Shown: positions 8,801-17,507, counted from the first letter of the stretch. The stretch is 47,135 bases of DNA from Bacteroidales bacterium (GCA_016935615.1 JAFGQO010000032.1:1-47135), one strand, 5' to 3'. Notes: a model not told the origin generated them from the sequence alone. Program-made: numbers and translations.

Positions 8801-8952
8801 AAGCTGTCCAAAAAGTTAATTTCATGCCGCCAAATCACTAAAACACGAAGATCCACAAAGTAATAATATTCTGATAATCAAGATTTTGCGATTCTTGAAG
8901 ACTTAGGGTCTTTGTGGCATTTTCTTAAATTTATGTCTTTTTGGATAGTTTC
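8801..8952. repeat. Long imperfect palindrome upstream of murI
   Basis: The ends CTGTCCAAAAAG (8804-8815) and CTTTTTGGATAG (8937-8948) are inverted copies with one mismatch. The interior also pairs imperfectly: a TGCC / CACAAAG-type sequence on the left with CTTTGTGGCA on the right. A CTTAGTGTTTTTGTGGCA-type stretch recurs at about 17645-17663, so parts of this element are dispersed. It probably forms a long hairpin or is a decayed repeat insertion. It contains no credible ORF, and the ORF extension of murI into it is spurious. Confidence 0.55.
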
Positions 8953-8970
8953 TTTTTTGTATCTTTCGTT

Positions 8971-9783
8971 ATGAAAAACAATGCAACAAGACCAATTGGA
9001 ATATTTGATTCGGGACTTGGCGGATTAACTGTGGCCAAAGCAATTCATCTGATGCTTCCCAACGAAGAAATAATTTATTTTGGAGATACCGCTCATCTTC
9101 CCTATGGAGACAAATCAAAAGATACTATTGTTCAATACTCTGCAAGAATTACAAAGTTTCTTGTTGAAGAACAATGCAAGGTAATTGTGATTGCATGCAA
9201 TTCTGCTTCATCAAACGCTTATGAAGAAGTTGTAAAACAAGCAGGGAGTAACATTCATGTTCTGAATGTAATTGACCCTGTGGTGAATTATATCGTTGAA
9301 ACTGATTATAAAAAAATTGGAGTGATCGGTACCAAAAGTACCATTGATACCAACACATATTTCAATAAAATACATAAAAAGAAAAAAGGAGTATATGTTT
9401 TATCCATGGCTACTCCTTTGCTGGTGCCCATGATTGAGGAGGGATTTATTTTTGATGATATCAGCAACGCAATTATCCGAACGTATCTTTCACGCAGAGA
9501 AATAAGCGGAATTGATACGCTTATACTGGGTTGCACTCATTATCCGATCATTAAAAATCAGATCAATAAATTCTATAATTTCGATGTGGATATAATTGAT
9601 ACCGGTAAAATAATTGCCGAAAGTCTTCGTCTGCTATTGGATAAGGAAAGTATCAGGAATACCTCGACAAAACGGGGAGTAAAAAATTTTTATGTTTCTG
9701 ACCTTACACGTTATTTCAAACTGATCGCACGAATGTTTTTTGAGGAAGAAATTGAACTTGAAAAACTGAATTTATGGAAATAG
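8971..9783 (+). CDS. murI: Glutamate racemase
   Basis: Interconverts L- and D-glutamate, supplying D-Glu for peptidoglycan. 270 aa from the ATG at 8971. The frame stays open to a TTG at 8941, but that lies in the end of a palindromic repeat and adds residues not seen in the family. Motifs: RPIGIFDSGLGGLTV (Asp13, Ser14), FGDTAHLPYG, the first catalytic cysteine in VIVIACNSAS (Cys76) and the second in LILGCTHYPII (Cys188, His190). Complete. It closes the envelope gene run and is followed by a 328-bp spacer. Confidence 0.96.
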   Translation: MKNNATRPIGIFDSGLGGLTVAKAIHLMLPNEEIIYFGDTAHLPYGDKSKDTIVQYSARITKFLVEEQCKVIVIACNSASSNAYEEVVKQAGSNIHVLNVIDPVVNYIVETDYKKIGVIGTKSTIDTNTYFNKIHKKKKGVYVLSMATPLLVPMIEEGFIFDDISNAIIRTYLSRREISGIDTLILGCTHYPIIKNQINKFYNFDVDIIDTGKIIAESLRLLLDKESIRNTSTKRGVKNFYVSDLTRYFKLIARMFFEEEIELEKLNLWK

Positions 9784-10111
9784 ACATTTTCAATTCAGCA
9801 TTTTTTATATAAGAAAAAGGTTATGTCAACCTTTAATTGAGATGATTTATTTAACGATTTGACTAATAGGTGATTATTATTACCTACCCAAAGTGTAATT
9901 TATATTCTTTCCAAATAACATGCTAATGCATTGATATTTAACTTGTTGTATTTACACCTTATACGTTATATAGGTTTTTTTCAGAATATTTTTTCTTCAT
10001 TGGTCAAAAGAATGCTATTAATTCGAACAATTTTTAGTAATTTTTATTTATCTAATCCTACCGGCCTTGCGTTTTTTAATTGATACAAAGCATCTGACTA
10101 ATAAAAAATGA
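9784..10111. other. Intergenic spacer, no gene seen
   Basis: Very AT-rich 328-bp spacer between murI and the acyltransferase gene. It holds one small perfect hairpin, AAAGGTT-5 nt-AACCTTT at 9816-9834, which could mark the end of the murI transcript but lacks a strong T tract. No ORF with a credible start, no tRNA and no full TAnnTTTG promoter was found. Confidence 0.6.
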
Positions 10112-10723
10112 ATGGAACGAGTAGATCATGATTTGTATTTCAAAACTGCAGAAACAGAATTGGAATTTGAAAAATGTTACCGCTTGCGTTACAAAGTATA
10201 CTGTGAAGAAAAGCGGTGGTTATCCCCTGGTGATTATCCTGACGGATTGGAAAGAGATGAATACGATAGCAAAGCAGCTCATGTCATGGCAATGGATGAG
10301 GATTTTAATGTTATCGGAATTATGAGGATCATTAAAGAATGTGATCATGCACGACTTCCTTATCTTGGTCATCCCGGAATACATGGAAAGAAGCATGAAG
10401 CAGCGAATCTCGCTGAACTTTCAAGGTTTGTTGTAGCAGCCACAAAAAATCGACATCTGGTATTGAAAGGATTGCTCAGGCTTGTGTATCTTACAAGTCG
10501 AAGAATAGGTGTTGACAATTGGGTGTATGTATCGGAACCTTCCCTGATTCGGTTCATTAACCGGTACAAATACTTCTTTCATCCTATCTCCACTCCTGCA
10601 AAGTATTATGGGGGATTTACATTAGTGGCGGCATGTGATATTGCTGATACTGAGGCCCGCTGGAAAGCAAATGATATGGAAACGTGGAATTTCCATTGGA
10701 AGGAAGAGACAATGATGATATAG
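10112..10723 (+). CDS. LuxI/FeeM-type N-acyltransferase (autoinducer-synthase fold)
   Basis: 203-aa GNAT-fold protein resembling N-acyl amino acid synthase FeeM, PEP-CTERM/exosortase-associated acyltransferases and acyl-homoserine-lactone synthases. The LuxI-type invariant residues can be placed: CYRLRYKVYCEEKRWL (arginines 24 and 26, Trp36), GLERDEYD (Asp49, Asp52), IGIMRII (Arg72), ARLPYL and AELSRFVV (Glu102, Ser104, Arg105). Such enzymes transfer an acyl group from acyl-ACP or acyl-CoA to an amino acid or S-adenosylmethionine. It is somewhat shorter than FeeM-like relatives. It stands alone on the plus strand facing an adenylate-forming/radical SAM operon; no LuxR-like regulator or exosortase is nearby. 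The acceptor is unknown. Confidence 0.82.
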   Translation: MERVDHDLYFKTAETELEFEKCYRLRYKVYCEEKRWLSPGDYPDGLERDEYDSKAAHVMAMDEDFNVIGIMRIIKECDHARLPYLGHPGIHGKKHEAANLAELSRFVVAATKNRHLVLKGLLRLVYLTSRRIGVDNWVYVSEPSLIRFINRYKYFFHPISTPAKYYGGFTLVAACDIADTEARWKANDMETWNFHWKEETMMI

Positions 10724-11078
10724 GTGAATGGTATTCCGATGTACACGAGTCTTTGACCCTGTAAAAAAGTGAAAAGTTATCTATCAGAATTTAAGTCTGG
10801 TATTGTAAGAAAATAGTTGTAATTGATTTTTATATTTTCCTCTTGTCAGGAGATCTACTCGGAAAATGATAGTCCGGTTTTCTCTCAGCTGTGTTTAGGA
10901 CAACTTATCAGTAATTATGGACACATGTTTTCACGTTGGTATTGTAGAGTCACTATATTTTAGATTACAAATAACCTGGCAGACCGTTAGGAAATGGAAT
11001 GGATGTGGGAAAGGATGAATTGCAAGGTTCACAAACAGCTCTGCGGGGAGATCAGGGATTTCTGAAGAAGTCTTTGGA
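10724..11078. other. Convergent intergenic spacer, no gene seen
   Basis: 355 bp between the acyltransferase (+) and the adenylate-forming enzyme (-). A minus-strand open frame enters from inside the neighbouring gene (start about 11161) but has no independent start or recognisable sequence. No precursor-peptide-like ORF, strong terminator or repeat was recognised. Confidence 0.5.
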
Positions 11079-12521
11079 TTACAGGTAATAATTAAATTTT
11101 CTTCCATAATTGAATTCCATTCCAAAACGAAATTCAAAAAAGGAAATAAATTTGTATTCAATGGTACAAAGTGTATAGCTTTTGGTAATAAACTTTAACC
11201 TTTCAATCATATCAGGACTTTCTTTCTTATTATCCTGTAACTGGATCTTAACATCGAAACTACCATTGTTTTCAGGATAAATTTTAAAAGCTCCGGTTAT
11301 TATTTCTGCAATTTCGAAATCGGAATAAATGATTTCTTTAATTTCATTTACAGAGAACCAGTCAAGACCATCAGTCATTCGCTTGCCCCGTCCGTAAATA
11401 ATTCCTATTGGTAATTTAAAAGAAGGTAAATAAGCTTCCAGATTGCACCGGATAAGAACAGACTGTAAATTTCTATAAGTCATAACTTCAACTTCATCTT
11501 TTGTATTATACCTGATAATCGGAATTTGATGTTTCTTATCCAATAATGTTACTACCAGTTCAGGTCGGTTAGATTGATTTCTGATACTTTCCATGTAAAT
11601 CTCGTGTGGCAGGTAATGCATAATTTCCGGTATCGATCTGGTATCGCCGGTGAAGAGTAATTTTCTTAGCTTTTCATTTGTGCCGGCAAGTCGGCGTATA
11701 GTAACAGTCTCTCTTGTTTCAAAAAATACTGTTGTCGCAAGTTCTGTTAGTCCCATGTTCAGTTGGATTCGGCCTTCATCAGGTTTATTGCGACCCAATA
11801 AGAATGAAAAATAATTTCTCATATTTTCAGGCACATATTCTCCTCCTGTAATGATAAAGACATCATGATCTCTCCACCAAAAACCATCTCTTGTACCACT
11901 TTCAAGTACGTTTTTAATGAACGGGGCTTCGCCGGTAAGCACTATATGTTTAAAATCTCCGGCAATTTTTTTAATAGTAGCATAGGCATGGTTTTCGATA
12001 GTTCCGGTGACTACCACAGGAATTGTAAAAGTAGGGATATTAAATCCCGCAGGTAAAGTATTGATTATTATCGTATTGTCAATTGGCACATTAAATATCT
12101 TCTTTAATAAATATTCAGTGGCTATCCCTGCTGTGCTTTTATAACCAAAAGGCTGTAGCTGATAGGAGTAACTTCCTGAACTTCCTGAACTAATTCTGAT
12201 AGTACCAATGTTTTCGAATTTTATCCCTAAAGTAAGGTCTTTCAGACTATTCCTATTAAAAAGTATTTCTTTATCAATAACAGGTATTCTTTCATTAAAA
12301 TCATCGATGGTTTTTATTGGCCCGGTGTCTGCACTTTCACTTTTTAAAATTTTAAAATAAACCGACGAATGATTAACAACATGGTTGACTACATCAATTA
12401 GTCGTTTTATTGCACGAGCTTCAAATTTATCTGGTGACAGGTTTTTCAGTCTGTTAAATGACCTTTCGAATATAAATCGTATTAATCTGGCGTACCATTT
12501 TTTATAAAAAACAACTGGCAT
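11079..12521 (-). CDS. PaaK-like adenylate-forming enzyme
   Basis: 480 aa, ANL superfamily, phenylacetate-CoA ligase (PaaK/CapK) branch by motif: RISSGSSGS phosphate-binding loop (residues 109-117), ITGGEYVPE (224-232), MGLTE (256-260), IIRYNTKDE (335-343, the YRTGD-type ribose-binding region) and GRGKR (377-381). Such enzymes activate a carboxylic acid as acyl-AMP and pass it to CoA, a carrier protein or another acceptor. The substrate cannot be read from sequence. It is last in a minus-strand operon, 23 bp after the radical SAM gene, and converges with the LuxI/FeeM-like gene. It may supply an activated acyl or aryl group to that enzyme, or modify the radical SAM product; both are inference. 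Confidence 0.8.
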   Translation of the reverse strand: MPVVFYKKWYARLIRFIFERSFNRLKNLSPDKFEARAIKRLIDVVNHVVNHSSVYFKILKSESADTGPIKTIDDFNERIPVIDKEILFNRNSLKDLTLGIKFENIGTIRISSGSSGSYSYQLQPFGYKSTAGIATEYLLKKIFNVPIDNTIIINTLPAGFNIPTFTIPVVVTGTIENHAYATIKKIAGDFKHIVLTGEAPFIKNVLESGTRDGFWWRDHDVFIITGGEYVPENMRNYFSFLLGRNKPDEGRIQLNMGLTELATTVFFETRETVTIRRLAGTNEKLRKLLFTGDTRSIPEIMHYLPHEIYMESIRNQSNRPELVVTLLDKKHQIPIIRYNTKDEVEVMTYRNLQSVLIRCNLEAYLPSFKLPIGIIYGRGKRMTDGLDWFSVNEIKEIIYSDFEIAEIITGAFKIYPENNGSFDVKIQLQDNKKESPDMIERLKFITKSYTLCTIEYKFISFFEFRFGMEFNYGRKFNYYL

Positions 12522-12544
12522 GGAAGGTATACTTGTTAAAGATT

Positions 12545-14500
12545 CTAGTTCTGGTAATATTTGTTTTTAATTTCTTCGAAAGTTGGAAGTTTTAATGTAG
12601 GTTCTTTTGTGGACAGACTTATAAATCGCTTATTAAAACTGAAAAGCAGTTTATGTTCTATCAGATAATCTATCGCTTTTTCTATCATTTTCTTATCGAC
12701 TGTTGAATCTGAAAGATATTGAACTTTTTTAAATAAAGAATTTTCATGTACTGGTTCTCTGCAGGCTTTATGGACAAGATGTTCGTATCCGTCCAGTACA
12801 ATTTCTTTCTTTAATGCACACGGTCTGGTATCCTCTATCAAAGTTTTTTGTCCGTGTTCTTTATAAATCAAATGAGCTTTTATTGCAACGGGATTATTGG
12901 CAGGAAATAATTCATGCCATTCATTTATTTTCGATCTTAATTTTTTAATATTTTCAGAATCAGGATAATTTTCCTCAATAAGCGTTTTATCTTCAAAAAA
13001 CCTGACGAAATCATTTAGTTCTTTTTCCGGAATAGGAAAACAGTAATTCGAGGATCTGTGCGGGATTAGTTCCAGATTGAATTTCTCCTGGAATTTATGA
13101 TAATGGCTATACCTGTCGAGGTGCAAATGCGTTAAAGCATCAGGCGGATTTAAATGATAAAGCAACGGCAGAAATTCGGACATATCTTTGTACCAGTCAT
13201 CATCTTCTCCCGGAAATGCATAAAGAATATGCCACATAAGCCTGATCCCATTTTCATAGGCCAGTTTTAAAAGATAAATATTACCCGCTGCTGTTGTTCC
13301 TTTTTTCATGTATTTCAATGCTTCATCATGAAGACTTTCAATGCCGGGTTGCACCCACCTTATGCCTGCCTGAGACAGTTTAATTGCCTGTTCTTCTTTA
13401 ATATTTGCTTTGATTTCGAAAAAATACAAACAATCAGGAAAATCTTTGTCCGCAATTCTGGGAAGAAGATCATTAAAATAATCCGGATCGAGAATTTCAT
13501 CTGTAGCCATCAGAACTTTGATCTTGTAATTGTGTACAATCGATCTGATTTCTTCCATCACTCTGTTGGCCGATTTGGACCTGAAACATAGCCTGTTTGG
13601 AGCTGAGGAACAAAATGTACATCCTCCTGACTTTTCATGCCACCAGCAACCCCTGCTTGTTTCGAATGCCACATGAGGCATAAGAAGCTTATTGTATTTG
13701 AAGGAATTTACCTGAAGGAAGTAATCATCAAAATCAGGGAAAGGAGTATTATCAAGATCGTCAACAATTGCAATAGGAGCTTCATATCCTCTTGTTTTAT
13801 CTAAAGCAAGAGTTTTCTTGCATATTACACCATTCGGAATTTCATTTCCTGGTATATTAATACCCGCTTTTACAATAGAGTTACAAAGTTGTGTAAAAAG
13901 AAGATCGGCTTCGCCTGATACGACAAAGTCAATCTCCGGAAAATTCCTTGCAATTACCTGTGATGCATCACCATCGCAGGATGTACCTCCAAGAATAGTT
14001 ACAATATCCGGACGTTGTTTCTTTATTTCTCTGCACAAGGCAAGCGAAGCATTGTTCTGCTGAAACATTGTAGTGCAGGCTAGTATTTTTGGATCCAGAT
14101 GCAGTATTCTTTCTGCCGATTCGTGGATAAATCCGACCGCTTTTCTTCTTATTTCCCATAAGAAATCTTTACTTACTATGCGCTCATGCTTACCGGTTGA
14201 TTCATATTCGCTGGCATGCAGTATGGAACCTGCCCTGCTTGAAAGCAATTCAAAATAAGCATTGTGGTCCGGATTGAATTCGGGGAAGCACCCGCTAAAA
14301 GCCCATTCGCCAATTTGGTAAAGCAGATCCTGGCTCACCGTTGAATAGGCATCATAGCCAATTTTTTCAGCAAAAGCAAAACACTCATACAATGTTTTCA
14401 CACTGAAACCTTCTTTTTTTGCTGAGGCAGATAGTATGCTAAGTCCGAGGGAGGGTCTTTCCAGGCTGGGAAATGGCATTGAAACAAGGCAAATATCCAT
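12545..14500 (-). CDS. B12-binding radical SAM protein, RiPP-maturation type
   Basis: 651 aa. N-terminal cobalamin-binding-like Rossmann region (about 130-215: KILACTTMFQQN, TILGGTSCDG, DFVVSGEADLLF), then the radical SAM core with ETSRGCWWHEKSGGCTFC, cysteines 285, 294 and 297. Downstream are FFEIKANI, WVQPGIESL, KYMKKGTT, YAFPGE and HLDRYSHYH; the last about 60 residues look like a winged-helix cap. This pattern matches the family named RiPP maturation radical SAM protein 1 (C-methyltransferase type). Cysteine spacing here is CX8CX2C, one residue longer than the CX7CX2C I associate with that family. No precursor peptide gene was found beside it. It lies between an amidohydrolase and an adenylate-forming enzyme. 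Confidence 0.85.
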   Translation of the reverse strand: MDICLVSMPFPSLERPSLGLSILSASAKKEGFSVKTLYECFAFAEKIGYDAYSTVSQDLLYQIGEWAFSGCFPEFNPDHNAYFELLSSRAGSILHASEYESTGKHERIVSKDFLWEIRRKAVGFIHESAERILHLDPKILACTTMFQQNNASLALCREIKKQRPDIVTILGGTSCDGDASQVIARNFPEIDFVVSGEADLLFTQLCNSIVKAGINIPGNEIPNGVICKKTLALDKTRGYEAPIAIVDDLDNTPFPDFDDYFLQVNSFKYNKLLMPHVAFETSRGCWWHEKSGGCTFCSSAPNRLCFRSKSANRVMEEIRSIVHNYKIKVLMATDEILDPDYFNDLLPRIADKDFPDCLYFFEIKANIKEEQAIKLSQAGIRWVQPGIESLHDEALKYMKKGTTAAGNIYLLKLAYENGIRLMWHILYAFPGEDDDWYKDMSEFLPLLYHLNPPDALTHLHLDRYSHYHKFQEKFNLELIPHRSSNYCFPIPEKELNDFVRFFEDKTLIEENYPDSENIKKLRSKINEWHELFPANNPVAIKAHLIYKEHGQKTLIEDTRPCALKKEIVLDGYEHLVHKACREPVHENSLFKKVQYLSDSTVDKKMIEKAIDYLIEHKLLFSFNKRFISLSTKEPTLKLPTFEEIKNKYYQN

Positions 14501-14567
14501 TCTTCTTCGTTTTATACTTAAATTCAGAAGGTGTTACTTTATTAAATATAGCTACAATAGCTGTGAA

Positions 14568-14612
14568 TTACAACCAAACAGCAACAATTGGGACGGATAC
14601 ATAATTCATCAT
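14568..14612 (-). other. Possible 14-codon micro-ORF coupled to amidohydrolase stop
   Basis: The amidohydrolase stop overlaps an ATG (TAATG), opening a frame encoding MMNYVSVPIVAVWL before TAA, in the 111-bp gap ahead of the radical SAM gene. It is the only short ORF in the operon gaps with a coupled start. It may be chance; no homology can be judged at this length. Confidence 0.15.
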
Positions 14613-15466
14613 TATACAACTCCATTCATAATTGTTTTAAAATTCGAGAACAATATTCTTTCTTTTAATTCCGGCGAAAGGTCAATTTTCTCAAATACAT
14701 CCACAAAATCTTTAATTCGGTGCATTTTTCTTTCATAAGGCATGGGGAAATCAGTTCCGAAAATAAATTTTTCTTCTCCCACCCGCATAATGAGTTTTTC
14801 GGTAAGTATTTCTGCTATCTCATAAGGGTAAGCGGCTGTATCAATAAAAACATTCGGATGTTTTTCCACAATCATAAAGGATTCATTGTGCCATAATGTA
14901 CCAAGATGTGTTAAAATGATCTTGAGGTTGGGGAAATCATTAGCAATATCATCAATCAGTATGGGATCGGCCTGTTTCAGTTTCACCAGGCTGCCAAAGG
15001 GAGTGGTCCCTACATGGAAAACCACGGGAATGCCAAGGTCAGATGCAAGAGAATAAACAGGCCATACATTTTTATCGTTAGGATAAAAATTCTGTAAGGG
15101 AGGATGAAGTTTCAAACCTTTAAGTTTCAGTTTTCCGATTGCATGAGTAAGCGTTTCACATGCATCCTTTTTTTTGGGATCTACGGAAGCAAAACCCAGG
15201 AATCTGTCCGGCATTTTACTGCAGACATCAGCAACAAACTGATTGCTTGCAGTCAATAAAGGTCCGTCCATTGCAAACAAAACAGATTTATCAATTGCTG
15301 CTTCATCCATCTGAGCCAATAAGCTTTCAAGAGAAAGCATAGCCACAACAGCTTCCAGATCGGAGAATGTGGGTATACCTTTCAGATATTCAAGATAGTG
15401 AAGTTGATCTTCTGCAAAAACCACAGATGTATCAATAAGATGTGTATGAGAATTGATAATTCGCAT
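14612..15466 (-). CDS. Amidohydrolase (ACMSD-like, amidohydrolase_2 family)
   Basis: 284-aa metal-dependent TIM-barrel hydrolase or decarboxylase. Metal and catalytic motifs are all present: N-terminal HTH (His7, His9 in INSHTHLID), GLKLHPP (His121), VVFHVG (His151), ILTHLG (His187) and FGTDFP (Asp239). Family members decarboxylate or hydrolyse small carboxylic or cyclic substrates. It is first in the minus-strand operon; the radical SAM gene follows after 111 bp. Substrate unknown; in this context it may tailor or release a small-molecule or peptide product, which is inference. Complete. Confidence 0.88.
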   Translation of the reverse strand: MRIINSHTHLIDTSVVFAEDQLHYLEYLKGIPTFSDLEAVVAMLSLESLLAQMDEAAIDKSVLFAMDGPLLTASNQFVADVCSKMPDRFLGFASVDPKKKDACETLTHAIGKLKLKGLKLHPPLQNFYPNDKNVWPVYSLASDLGIPVVFHVGTTPFGSLVKLKQADPILIDDIANDFPNLKIILTHLGTLWHNESFMIVEKHPNVFIDTAAYPYEIAEILTEKLIMRVGEEKFIFGTDFPMPYERKMHRIKDFVDVFEKIDLSPELKERILFSNFKTIMNGVV

Positions 15467-15550
15467 TGTTTTCTTTTAAGATAAATTCTCTGCCATTTTA
15501 TTCATGGATTCTCCGTGATATTTTGTGTCGATATATATTCATGGATTATA

Positions 15551-16204
15551 TCAAAAGATCACGCAGATCCCAATACCATTTGTAGTGAAACCAAGCAATA
15601 CTTCTTTTTTTATATAAGAGGCTTTACTTAATCCTCCATTATAAATATCAATTGCATTATGTGTTTTCATTTTTGCATCCCTTGAAAAGGGAATCGATAA
15701 TAGAATAAGTCCTCCGCCGATAGCAGCCATATACCATTGAGGATCTTTTCCCGCAATAGCCGTTCCTATTGGCCAGCCAATCAGAAATCCACCTGAAAAA
15801 CCAAGAATATATGCCATAGCTATGCTGCTTCTTGCAGATTTAAATTCTTGAAAAGCACTCTGATTCAGGCTTAAAACGCCTGATAATTCAATATTTGAAA
15901 GAATAATTCCTTTGTGATAATACTTGTATGTTAATCCTTCTCTTCTTATAAGAATTGAATCCGGAGCAGAGGTATTCTCATCAAATTTACCTTCGTAATT
16001 GTAATAGATCTTTTCTATCTTATCCTGTGACAAGCTTGTTTTCACATTCGTGTTTCCATCGGTTAGGTAGAAATATACATTGGTACTATCAACACTTACT
16101 ATTTCACAATCGATTCTCTCACCATTGGTTCTTATAATTGCATCTTGTGAAGAACAACGTACTGAAAATAATAAAAAGAGACTTATTGAAATGTATGTTT
16201 TCAT
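15551..16204 (-). CDS. Hypothetical exported/membrane protein
   Basis: 217 aa from the ATG at 16204; a TTG two codons upstream is possible. N-terminal signal-like segment MKTYISISLFLLFSVRCSSQ; the Cys could be a lipidation site, but the sequence before it is not a clean lipobox. Residues about 22-75 form a small beta domain (IIRTNGERIDCEIVSVDS, FYLTDGNTNVKTSL) often seen at the N terminus of Bacteroidota secreted proteins. Two hydrophobic helices follow (about 127-150 and 155-175), then AIDIYNGGL. I do not recognise a functional family. It lies upstream of the amidohydrolase operon on the same strand with an 84-bp gap. Confidence 0.7.
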   Translation of the reverse strand: MKTYISISLFLLFSVRCSSQDAIIRTNGERIDCEIVSVDSTNVYFYLTDGNTNVKTSLSQDKIEKIYYNYEGKFDENTSAPDSILIRREGLTYKYYHKGIILSNIELSGVLSLNQSAFQEFKSARSSIAMAYILGFSGGFLIGWPIGTAIAGKDPQWYMAAIGGGLILLSIPFSRDAKMKTHNAIDIYNGGLSKASYIKKEVLLGFTTNGIGICVIF

Positions 16205-16301
16205 AATCAATTAATATGATGTTATTATTGAATAAAGTATCACTTTTTATATGTGATTAAAAGATAAAAATAAAAAACCAATTCCTTTGAATTCTTTCAA
16301 T

Positions 16302-17507
16302 TTATAAACTAACACTATAAAACGGATCATTGTCTGTCTTTTTGTATATATATATTCTGTTCACCAGAATGATGGCTGTCATAAAAGATACGGCAGTAAG
16401 GTTGAAATTACGTTCAACAATTATTGTAGTAAATATTCCGGTTATGACAAACAAAGTTACAAGGTAAGTGAGTATAACTCTGAATTTGACCTGATTTACC
16501 GAATCTTTCGTAAAAGCAAGAATAAGAAGTAAAGGATTTGCCCAGAGAAGGTCGGTATTGAAATTGAAAATGTAATGATCTGTGAACAACCAGAGAAGAA
16601 GAATTATCAGACCAAGAAAACCAAAGATGACAAGAATTGATTTTTCCAATATTCTGAAGAATCCCGGAATGTAAGTTCCAAAAACCTGTGAGATCAACAA
16701 AACAAGAACCAGCGACCAAAGAATGATCGCGGGCTGAATGGCAGGTTTTGAAGATTGATCCTGGCAGTTGAAATGGACAATGTCAGATTGTGCAAGGCTT
16801 TTCTGAAAACCAAATTCCTCTTTAATCCGGATGTTTTTCAAAAGAAGATGCAAATAATCCGGTAAAAACGAAATCGTAATTCCTCTGGCCCTTTTATCTG
16901 CCGGAAAGCCCATAAGAAGATCAACCCCTGCATCAGTCCAGGGCCTTTCCTTTAAGTAATCATTCAGCAATTTCCTGTAACTTTTTTTAGGTATAATAAG
17001 CTGATTATACTCCAGCGTGTCTGAAATACTTTCGGAGATCAGGTCAATGATTTTCGATGAACAATTGTTATAAAAGAAATCATACAGGTATTCACGGTTT
17101 TCAGGCATATAATTCACCTCCAGCAATTGGATCATTTTTGATTTTTCGGAAGGGGAGAGGTTCAGCGGAGTTTCTATAAGTGACCGGTTTTCAATTTTTA
17201 ACTGCTGCAAAACAATATCAAAAGGTACTCTGGACAGTTTGTATTTCAGTCTTCCACGTACAAAACCAAAATAGAACGAAGGTTCATTAAAATCAAACGT
17301 ACCATAATTGTATACTTCATCCGTATTTTTGATATTGTTTTTTACACGTATTGCACTGTGACCAAATACTGAATAGAGTTTATCACCCGGGCTATAGGTG
17401 AGCAATGAGATTTGAATGGTACTTACCTGGGAATAAACAATCTGCCTGCAATTGAACAAAACAACAAAAACTGTAAAAAGCATACATAATACAATTGTCC
17501 TTTTCAT
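16302..17507 (-). CDS. lnb: Lnb-type lipoprotein N-acyltransferase (DUF4105)
   Basis: 401 aa. N-terminal signal or anchor, then the DUF4105 domain: ISLLTYSPGDKLYSVFGHSA (His50), VYNYGTFDFNEPSFYFGF, LNLSPSEK, NYMPENREYLYDFFYNNCS (Cys149). About five membrane helices follow from residue 265 to the end. DUF4105 includes Lnb, the Bacteroides enzyme that N-acylates the lipoprotein N-terminal cysteine in place of Lnt; His and Cys in these two motifs are the likely active-site residues. The periplasmic domain plus membrane tail fits that layout. Single gene, no tight operon partner. Assignment to Lnb rather than another DUF4105 paralogue is inferred from architecture. Confidence 0.8.
   Translation of the reverse strand: MKRTIVLCMLFTVFVVLFNCRQIVYSQVSTIQISLLTYSPGDKLYSVFGHSAIRVKNNIKNTDEVYNYGTFDFNEPSFYFGFVRGRLKYKLSRVPFDIVLQQLKIENRSLIETPLNLSPSEKSKMIQLLEVNYMPENREYLYDFFYNNCSSKIIDLISESISDTLEYNQLIIPKKSYRKLLNDYLKERPWTDAGVDLLMGFPADKRARGITISFLPDYLHLLLKNIRIKEEFGFQKSLAQSDIVHFNCQDQSSKPAIQPAIILWSLVLVLLISQVFGTYIPGFFRILEKSILVIFGFLGLIILLLWLFTDHYIFNFNTDLLWANPLLLILAFTKDSVNQVKFRVILTYLVTLFVITGIFTTIIVERNFNLTAVSFMTAIILVNRIYIYKKTDNDPFYSVSL

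Noticed and set aside
8941..8970. In-frame upstream extension of murI starting with TTG
   Set aside because: Overlaps the end of a palindromic repeat and adds residues foreign to the family; ATG at 8971 gives the normal N terminus.
9816..9834. Hairpin after murI as an intrinsic terminator
   Set aside because: 7-bp stem but no T tract; noted only within the spacer entry.
10931..11161. 76-codon minus-strand frame at the 3' end of the adenylating-enzyme gene
   Set aside because: Starts inside that gene in another frame, no family resemblance; considered as a frameshifted C terminus but the main protein already has normal motifs and end.
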